DNA of 45,791 nt from Betaproteobacteria bacterium UBA5216. Its GTDB lineage: Bacteria; Pseudomonadota; Gammaproteobacteria; Burkholderiales; SG8-41. This document shows positions 41,033 to 45,791 of this stretch, in pieces; positions within the stretch are counted from its first letter, which is position 1; the number at the start of each line of letters is the position of its first letter. The stretch spans positions 1-45,791 of the forward strand of contig DHVE01000100.1 of NCBI GenBank assembly GCA_002412495.1. Reading direction: 5' to 3'. Both the position numbers and the translations under genes were made by a program. Under the pieces are notes generated by a model. That model saw only the letters and a program-made list of their open reading frames with translations. It searched no databases and had not been told where the DNA came from.

Positions 41033-41060
41033 CAATGCTCCGCACCTCTGCGGAGCATTG
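41033..41060. repeat. Perfect 12-bp hairpin
   Basis: CAATGCTCCGCA and TGCGGAGCATTG pair perfectly around CCTC. No T-run follows on either strand, so it is not a plain terminator. It lies between divergent genes, so it may be a cis-acting element or a dispersed repeat. Confidence 0.6.
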
Positions 41061-41175
41061 ATGTCCAAAACTACCAAAAGTGTAGATTTATTGATATGAC
41101 CCGGAACGGCAATTTACCAATCATTAACAAATTCCATGCCAGGAAAAACGCAGGAATTTCGCCGTTTTCACGGGC

Positions 41176-41205
41176 TTGACAACCAAAATGACGCGGGCGT
41201 ATAAC
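41176..41205 (+). promoter_or_regulatory. Cold-shock gene promoter
   Basis: TTGACA (41176-41181) matches the -35 consensus fully and TATAAC (41200-41205) five of six at the -10, with an 18-base spacer. It would give a leader of about 130 bases before the csp start, typical of cold-shock genes. Confidence 0.75.
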
Positions 41206-41299
41206 GCCAAAACGAGTTTAGTTTCAAGCTGCTGATTTAAGAACGAATTGTTGGAAAACGTGTTCTTTTTTATGCGGTCTTTGAGAATTAAACATCGGG

Positions 41300-41313
41300 C
41301 GGGGTTTACCCCG
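41300..41313 (+). promoter_or_regulatory. Hairpin in the csp leader
   Basis: CGGGG and CCCCG pair around TTTA, 29 bases before the csp start codon and ahead of the AAGGA site. Cold-shock mRNAs often have temperature-responsive leader structure; here only the small stem is seen. Confidence 0.45.
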
Positions 41314-41342
41314 ATATTTCTCACTTGAAAAAGGAACAACTT

Positions 41343-41549
41343 ATGCCGACAGGTACCGTGAAGTGGTTTAACGATGCTAAGGGTTTTGGTTTTATTACGC
41401 CGGATGGCGGTGGCGAAGATCTTTTCGCGCACTTCTCCGCGATCCAGGCCTCTGGGTTCAAGTCTCTGAAAGAAGGCCAAAAAGTTTCGTTCGACATCAC
41501 GGACGGCAATAAGGGCAAGAAACAGGCGAGCAACATCCAAACGCTCTGA
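41343..41549 (+). CDS. Cold-shock protein (CspA family)
   Basis: The protein has 68 residues from ATG 41343, with AAAAAGGA 8 bases upstream; an in-frame TTG at 41325 is rejected. 'GTVKWFNDAKGFGFI' holds RNP1 (KGFGFI) and 'DLFAHFSAI' holds RNP2-like residues. It binds single-stranded RNA and DNA and acts as an RNA chaperone. A strong promoter and long leader precede it and an intrinsic terminator follows, so it is a single-gene unit. Confidence 0.96.
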   Translation: MPTGTVKWFNDAKGFGFITPDGGGEDLFAHFSAIQASGFKSLKEGQKVSFDITDGNKGKKQASNIQTL

Positions 41550-41569
41550 TTCATCCTCGCGTCACGATT

Positions 41570-41598
41570 AAAGCCGGTTCCCCTGGGCCGGCTTTTTT
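41570..41598 (+). terminator. Rho-independent terminator of the csp gene
   Basis: AAAGCCGG (41570-41577) pairs with CCGGCTTT (41588-41595), and six T residues end the signal (41593-41598). It starts 20 bases after the csp stop. Confidence 0.9.
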
Positions 41599-41659
41599 AC
41601 GCCAGCCGGACTGGATGGTGTAAAAAATTATTTAATTAAAACAATTGGTTATGAATTTT

Positions 41660-42511
41660 TCACTCGATGAATTGCGGCGCCTTGGGCAGGGCGTCGCTTT
41701 GCACCTTGTCGTGGTTGATCCATAACCGGGCGCCGGTTTTTTGCATCAACGCAGCCACTTTTTCCATTGACTGCCGGCTGGTGGCGGCGTCAAAGTTGAA
41801 CACCGGCACGCGGCGATGGGTCCAGTTGTCCTGCAAATGTACCATGTCGCCGGACAAAATTACCGGCCCGGTCTTGGGCAGGCGCACCAGCAGCGATTGA
41901 TGGCCGGGCGTGTGGCCTGGCGTGGCGATGATGACCACCGAGCCGTCGCCGAAAATATCGTGATCGCCGTTGAGCTTGATGGTTTTGTTGGCGCGAAGTT
42001 TGTCGTAGCTGGTGACTTCAAAATTCCATTTGCTGACTGCCTCGGCGCCGAACGCAATATCGTATTCGGCCTGCTGCATGTAGAGCGTGGCGCCGGTAAA
42101 CAGATTGCCGTTGCCGACATGGTCGCCGTGCGTATGCGAAAACGCGACATGCTCGATCTTCGCGGGATCAACAGTGATCTCCGATAGCGCAAAGCGCAAC
42201 GGCTTGCGCAGGATGTAGTGCGGTGACAGCTTGCCGCGCTGGAAGCCGTTGGGCATGGTGGCCACGTTATCGTTGATGCCCGAATCCCACATCATCCAGC
42301 CTTTGGCGTGGCGTATCAGATAGCAATTGGCGCTGAACGCGCCGGGCTTGCCGACGTTTACGCCGGGCGTCCAGCGCGACAGGTCCGGCACGGTGGACTC
42401 GCCACAGTTGAATACATAAAGCCGTTCGACGGCGCCCGGATTTCCGCCGGTGGCGGCACAGCCGGCAACAAGCGCCAATGCCGCGATGATTGAAAGGATT
42501 CCCCAGCGCAT
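41660..42511 (-). CDS. Metallo-beta-lactamase-fold lipoprotein (AHL-lactonase-like)
   Basis: The protein has 283 residues with GGGAG 6 bases before ATG 42511. 'LALVAGCAAT' is a lipobox (Cys17). The metal-site motif 'FSHTHGDHVGN' is complete, followed by 'IIATPGHTPGHQ' and 'VILSGDMVH', giving the two-metal MBL site. The overall order resembles AiiA-type N-acyl-homoserine-lactone lactonases and related hydrolases, but a membrane-anchored form is unusual, so the substrate is open. The gene is divergent from a small lipoprotein gene. Confidence 0.85.
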   Translation of the reverse strand: MRWGILSIIAALALVAGCAATGGNPGAVERLYVFNCGESTVPDLSRWTPGVNVGKPGAFSANCYLIRHAKGWMMWDSGINDNVATMPNGFQRGKLSPHYILRKPLRFALSEITVDPAKIEHVAFSHTHGDHVGNGNLFTGATLYMQQAEYDIAFGAEAVSKWNFEVTSYDKLRANKTIKLNGDHDIFGDGSVVIIATPGHTPGHQSLLVRLPKTGPVILSGDMVHLQDNWTHRRVPVFNFDAATSRQSMEKVAALMQKTGARLWINHDKVQSDALPKAPQFIE

Positions 42512-42652
42512 GATGACTCCCGTGAATATACGAGGCGGGTATTATTGAACGAGTGGCGCGGCGGGACAAGCGCCGCGCCGGTGCTTCGCCAGCGCTTCAC
42601 CACGGCCGCATTTTCGCTTATTGTTCGGGTGGGGCAATCACAAGGGACAAAC

Positions 42653-43009
42653 ATGAAAAAATGCTACTGGCTGTGTGCGCTGCTGGCTGTGGGCGGCTGT
42701 GCAACCTCGCCCGAAGGCGTGGTGCAGGACGGCACCAAATTCGAATTCGATAGCGCGCACACGCCGTATGCCGCGTCGATCTGCATCGCGCGCAACGCCA
42801 AGGCGATGGGCGGCGGCATCGTGGGCGAAGAACGGTTGCTAGGCGAATCGTCCACCGAGGTCGCGGTGCGCCCGTCCGCCGGATCGCGCGACACGCTGGC
42901 GACAGCGCAAATTCATCGCGCCGGCGCGCTATCCAAGGCAACCGTGTTTGTGGGCAAGGGCGTGCGTGATGCCCAGGGGTTTGCGCGCCGATTAATGACG
43001 GGCTGTTAA
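42653..43009 (+). CDS. Small lipoprotein, function unknown
   Basis: The protein has 118 residues from ATG 42653, with AAGGGA 6 bases upstream; the open frame continues upstream without merit. 'MKKCYWLCALLAVGGCATSP' ends in a good lipobox (Cys16). The remainder has one pair of cysteines ('SICIARNAKAMGG' and the C-terminal Cys), which could form a disulfide. No family recognised. It precedes the acyl-CoA ligase gene. Confidence 0.7.
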   Translation: MKKCYWLCALLAVGGCATSPEGVVQDGTKFEFDSAHTPYAASICIARNAKAMGGGIVGEERLLGESSTEVAVRPSAGSRDTLATAQIHRAGALSKATVFVGKGVRDAQGFARRLMTGC

Positions 43010-43036
43010 TCCACTGGACAGCCACGGGAGGCGGTG

Positions 43037-44662
43037 ATGCGCGGCACGATGATGGATTTTCCATTGACGCTCACGCATGTGCTGGAGCGCGCGGGCAAGC
43101 TGTACGGCGATTCGCAGATCGTAACGCGCCTGCCGGACAAATCGCTGCATCGTCACACGTACCGGGATTTTTATCGCCGCGCGCGGTCGCTGGCGGGCGC
43201 GTTGCAGGGGCTGGGTCTGCAAAAGGGAGATCGCGTGGCGACGCTGATGTGGAATCACTACGCACACTTGGAAGCGTATCTGGCGATACCGTGCGCGGGC
43301 TGCGTGTTGCATACGCTGAATCTGCGTTTGCATCCGGACGACATCGCTTATATCGCCAATCACGCGCGCGACCGGTTCTTGATCGTCGATGACGTGTTGT
43401 TGCCGCTACTGGAAAAATTCAAGGCGCAGGCCAAATTCGAGCGCATCTTCGTCGTGCCGTTGACCGGGCAACCGGTTCCCGCCGGCTACGATGACTACGA
43501 AAAGTTGCTTGCGGGCGCGCAGGTTTTTGTGCCGCCGGTCATCGGCGAGAATGACGCTGCGGGCATGTGCTACACCTCCGGCACCACCGGCAAACCGAAG
43601 GGGGTCGTGTATACGCACCGCTCGATCGTGCTGCATTCGCTGGCGACCGCCACGGTGGATTGTCTGGGGCTGAGTAACCGCGACACGCTGTGTCCGATCG
43701 TGCCGATGTTCCATGTGAACGCGTGGGGTCTGCCGTTCACGGCGGCGATGACAGGCGCGACGCTGGCGTTTCCCGGCCCGCATCTTGACGCGGTGAGTCT
43801 GCTCGACTTATACGAATCGGAGAAAGTCACACTGTCGGCGGGTGTGCCAACGATCTGGATGGGACTGTTGCAGGCGCTGCAAAAAGAACCCAGGCGCTGG
43901 GCGCTGCAAAAAGAGATACGCATGGTGTGCGGCGGCGCGGCGGCGCCGGAATCGATGATTCGCGCGTTCGATCAATTCGGCATGCGCGTGATACATGGCT
44001 GGGGTATGACGGAAACCTCGCCGCTGGGGGCGGTGGGTTTCATTAAACGCGAACTGGCGGATTTGCCAGCGGATGCGCAATACGTGGTGCGCGCAAAGCA
44101 GGGCGTGCCGCCGCCGTTTGTCGAAGTGCGCACCATGGCCGAAAACGGCGAAGCGCCGTGGGATGGTGTATCGATGGGCGAGTTGCAAATCCGCGGGCCG
44201 TGGGTGGCGGCGAGCTACCATGAACAACCCGACGAGCAGGACAAATGGACCGCCGATGGCTGGTTTCGCACGGGCGACATTGCGATGATGGATGCGCACG
44301 GTTACATCAAGATCGCGGATCGCCTCAAGGATCTGGTGAAATCGGGCGGCGAGTGGATCAGCTCGGTCGATTTGGAAAACGCGCTCGTCGCACATCCTGC
44401 GGTGGCGGAGGCCGCCGTGATCGGCGTGCCGCATCCGAAATGGGATGAGCGCCCGCTGGCGGTGGTGGTGTTAAAGCCGGGACAGTCGGCGACTGCCGAT
44501 GCCATGCGCGCGTTTCTCGCGCCGCAATTCGCCAAATTCTGGTTGCCCGACGATGTGAAATTCGTCGACGCGATTCCGAAAACCTCGACGGGCAAGATGC
44601 TCAAGGCTACACTACGCGAGCAATACCAAAATTTATTTACTACACAAGCGAGCGCGCCATGA
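43037..44662 (+). CDS. Long-chain-type acyl-CoA synthetase (AMP-forming)
   Basis: The protein has 541 residues from ATG 43037, which has GGGAGG 5 bases upstream; GTG 43034 is too near it. Motifs: P-loop-like 'YTSGTTGKPKGVVYTH' near residue 177, 'HGWGMTETSP' near 323, 'GWFRTGD' near 411 and the C-terminal catalytic lysine in 'KTSTGKMLK'. The enzyme joins a fatty or aryl acid to CoA with ATP; close relatives are medium/long-chain ligases. Its TGA overlaps the start of the FrnE-like gene in an ATGA arrangement, so the two are translated together. Confidence 0.9.
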   Translation: MRGTMMDFPLTLTHVLERAGKLYGDSQIVTRLPDKSLHRHTYRDFYRRARSLAGALQGLGLQKGDRVATLMWNHYAHLEAYLAIPCAGCVLHTLNLRLHPDDIAYIANHARDRFLIVDDVLLPLLEKFKAQAKFERIFVVPLTGQPVPAGYDDYEKLLAGAQVFVPPVIGENDAAGMCYTSGTTGKPKGVVYTHRSIVLHSLATATVDCLGLSNRDTLCPIVPMFHVNAWGLPFTAAMTGATLAFPGPHLDAVSLLDLYESEKVTLSAGVPTIWMGLLQALQKEPRRWALQKEIRMVCGGAAAPESMIRAFDQFGMRVIHGWGMTETSPLGAVGFIKRELADLPADAQYVVRAKQGVPPPFVEVRTMAENGEAPWDGVSMGELQIRGPWVAASYHEQPDEQDKWTADGWFRTGDIAMMDAHGYIKIADRLKDLVKSGGEWISSVDLENALVAHPAVAEAAVIGVPHPKWDERPLAVVVLKPGQSATADAMRAFLAPQFAKFWLPDDVKFVDAIPKTSTGKMLKATLREQYQNLFTTQASAP

Positions 44663-45333
44663 ACAAGCCAGTCGAACAGCAGACCGAACTCCGAATCGAC
44701 ATCGTTTCCGACGTCGTTTGACCGTGGTGTTTCATCGGCAAGCGCAGAATTGAAGCCGCGCTGAAGCTGCTCGCCGAGCAGCGTCCCGATGTGAAACCGG
44801 CCGTGCGCTGGTTACCGTTTCAGTTGAATCCCGATCTGCCCGCCGAAGGCATTGCGCGATCTGAATACATTGCTCGCAAGTTTGGCGCGAGCGGCAACAA
44901 GTATGAGCGCGTGTCCAAGGTGGGGGAAACCGTCGGCATTCCGTTTGCGTTCGACAAAATAGAAGTGCAGCCCAACACCGTGAACGCGCACCGCTTGTTG
45001 CATTACGCCGAACAGCAGGGCGCTCAGGACGCGGTGGCGGAAGTGTTGTTCGAGGCCTATTTCGTCAAGGGTGCGAACCTCACCGATATCGACACGCTGG
45101 CGGCAGTGGGCGCCAAGGGCGGGCTGGATGAGGCGCAAACCAAGGCATGGCTGGCGAGTGACGCCGAACGCGATGTGGTGGTGAATGGTGACATGGAAGC
45201 GCGTAACGCCGGTATCGGCGGCGTGCCGTTTTTTATTTTCAATCGTGCGATCGGCGTCTCGGGTGCGCAGGAAGCGGATACGCTGGTGAGCGCGATGTTG
45301 CAGGCGATGCAGCCGGACGCGGGGAAGGGCTAA
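44659..45333 (+). CDS. FrnE/DsbA-like thiol oxidoreductase, in-frame TGA in the CxxC motif (probable selenoprotein)
   Basis: A conventional call would begin at ATG 44791 and lose the active site. Reading from ATG 44659, which overlaps the acyl-CoA ligase stop as ATGA, gives M-N-K-P-V-E-Q-Q... to I-V-S-D-V-V-(TGA)-P-W-C-F-I-G-K-R-R. The Cys family has 'CPWCxIGKRR', so the TGA (44719-44721, codon 21) is the first cysteine of C-x-x-C. The whole is 224 residues, the usual FrnE length, with no other stop; 'RLLHYAEQQG', 'FVKGANLTDIDTLA' and 'GIGGVPFFIFN' (the cis-Pro loop) are intact. A stem-loop follows at the right distance. Selenocysteine is inferred; a mutation is the alternative. Confidence 0.78.
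44741..44762 (+). promoter_or_regulatory. Candidate bacterial SECIS of the FrnE-like gene
   Basis: AGCGC (44741-44745) pairs perfectly with GCGCT (44758-44762) around a 12-base loop that starts 25 bases after the TGA and has G as its second base. A competing CGGC/GCCG pairing exists. Distance and loop G fit bacterial SECIS rules; the stem is shorter than in the ArsC-like gene. Confidence 0.45.
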
Positions 45334-45338
45334 CAGGC

Positions 45339-45409
45339 CGTGGATGGGTGAAGCCCATCGCCCATCAATACGGGCACCGGCGTTTGTGATGGGTTTCACC
45401 CATCCTACG
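45339..45409. repeat. Inverted repeat element (REP/MITE-like) after the FrnE gene
   Basis: The left arm (45339-45359) begins CGTGGATGGGTG and the right arm (45388-45409) ends CACCCATCCTACG; they are complementary except for one base change and one extra base. Arms of about 21 bases around a 28-base centre, with the 'GGATGGGTGAA...TTCACCCATCC' pattern, resemble dispersed repeats of many proteobacteria. It may also end transcription of the FrnE operon. Confidence 0.65.
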
Positions 45410-45411
45410 AA

Positions 45412-45791
45412 CTACGAACGGCGTCTCGCGGCCAGTTTCTCCGCCACCTTCTGAAAATAATCGCCATCCACGGCGAAATGCCGTCCGCGCATCGCCCCCG
45501 CACGCGCCAGCAGCACATTGAATTTGCCGATCAGCGTGTTGCGCTCGGCTTCGTCGCGCGTGGTTTCCAGCATCAGTTCGATTTCGCGCAGATCGCGCAG
45601 TGCTTCGACTTCGGGCGGCACATAGCCTGAATTTTTCAGGATGCGATAGGCCGCGCGTAATTCTTCCGGCACCATCGCGTCGTCGTCCAGATGGAGCGGC
45701 GCACCCGCGCCCGGCAGATTGTCGAACGCGCCTTGCGCCTGCGCTTCGCGCACGTGCTTTTCAACCAGGGCATCAAACCCGGAAATCGGCG
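45412..45791 (-). CDS. DUF1992 protein, partial (5' end beyond the window)
   Basis: The frame runs to the window edge, so the N-terminus is missing; reading it through gives 'PISGFDALVEKHVREAQAQG' and then 'AFDNLPGAGAPLHLDDDAMVP', 'ELRAAYRILKNSGYVPPEVE', the DUF1992 signature (also found in DnaJ-homologue subfamily C member 28). An internal GTG (45753) is not the true start. About 126 residues are visible. Function unknown. Confidence 0.85.
   Translation of the reverse strand, partial: PISGFDALVEKHVREAQAQGAFDNLPGAGAPLHLDDDAMVPEELRAAYRILKNSGYVPPEVEALRDLREIELMLETTRDEAERNTLIGKFNVLLARAGAMRGRHFAVDGDYFQKVAEKLAARRRS

Larger units (their letters stand above)
40921..41342. other. Gene-free stretch between the porin and cold-shock genes
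   Basis: This 422-base region has no convincing gene. It holds the Shine-Dalgarno of the porin gene at its left end, the strong hairpin at 41033-41060, the csp promoter at 41176-41205 and the csp leader with a small hairpin. Weak related arms (CTTAAAATG...CATTAAAAG) lie near 41003-41022. Confidence 0.6.

Noticed and set aside
1..45791. tRNA or rRNA genes, CRISPR arrays, insertion sequences, prophage genes
   Set aside because: No tRNA arms, regular spaced repeats, transposase motifs or phage structural genes were found on reading both strands; the holin-family hit at 28098 is the chromosomal yqjE type.

Overview
The window is a dense piece of a GC-rich chromosome, most likely from a betaproteobacterium (Burkholderiales or a relative). 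Evidence: many Bug/TctC-type solute receptors, an EarP plus Arg32-type EF-P pair, an RquA rhodoquinone methyltransferase, a yqjD/E/K-like cluster and an FbpABC ferric transporter. No tRNA, rRNA, insertion sequence, prophage or CRISPR array was seen.

Layout. (1) 1-7.5 kb: catabolic and accessory genes, with four Bug receptors (one partial), an FAD monooxygenase, an alpha/beta-barrel protein, an amidohydrolase, an HD hydrolase and two small membrane proteins. (2) 7.7-10.1 kb: thioesterase, an orphan mlaF-like ATPase overlapping mltB. (3) 10.1-18.2 kb: a split Fbp ferric-iron system (fbpC and fbpB divergent, fbpA 5 kb away) whose two promoter regions share an identical 14-base Fur-box-like core; pcp, two Bug genes and an NlpC/P60 peptidase lie among them. 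(4) 18.4-21.2 kb: a tight minus-strand run selO - alpha/beta hydrolase - ArsC-like gene. (5) 21.3-27.6 kb: more accessory metabolism, including two Bug genes, an SDR without the usual catalytic residues, LOG, CMD and YkgJ. (6) 27.7-34.7 kb: yqjD/E/K-like genes, DUF2726, rquA, a START-like protein, a large lipoprotein, earP and efp. (7) 34.8-40.9 kb: a minus-strand sensory run of porin, PBP-like protein, hybrid histidine kinase and chemoreceptor. (8) 41.3-45.8 kb: a cold-shock gene with a good promoter and terminator, an MBL-fold lipoprotein, an acyl-CoA ligase, a FrnE/DsbA-like gene and DUF1992.

The main result is that two unrelated thiol-redox genes each carry one in-frame TGA exactly where the family has its catalytic cysteine. 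These are an ArsC/YffB-like gene (codon 10, N-TGA-S-T-M-K-K) and a FrnE/DsbA-like gene (codon 21, TGA-P-W-C). Each is otherwise intact, has a well-placed start (Shine-Dalgarno or ATGA overlap), and has a stem-loop at the distance from the TGA expected of a bacterial SECIS. The simplest reading is two selenoproteins in a selenocysteine-decoding betaproteobacterium; standard gene calling would truncate both. The selenocysteine assignment is inference: the sel genes are not in this window.
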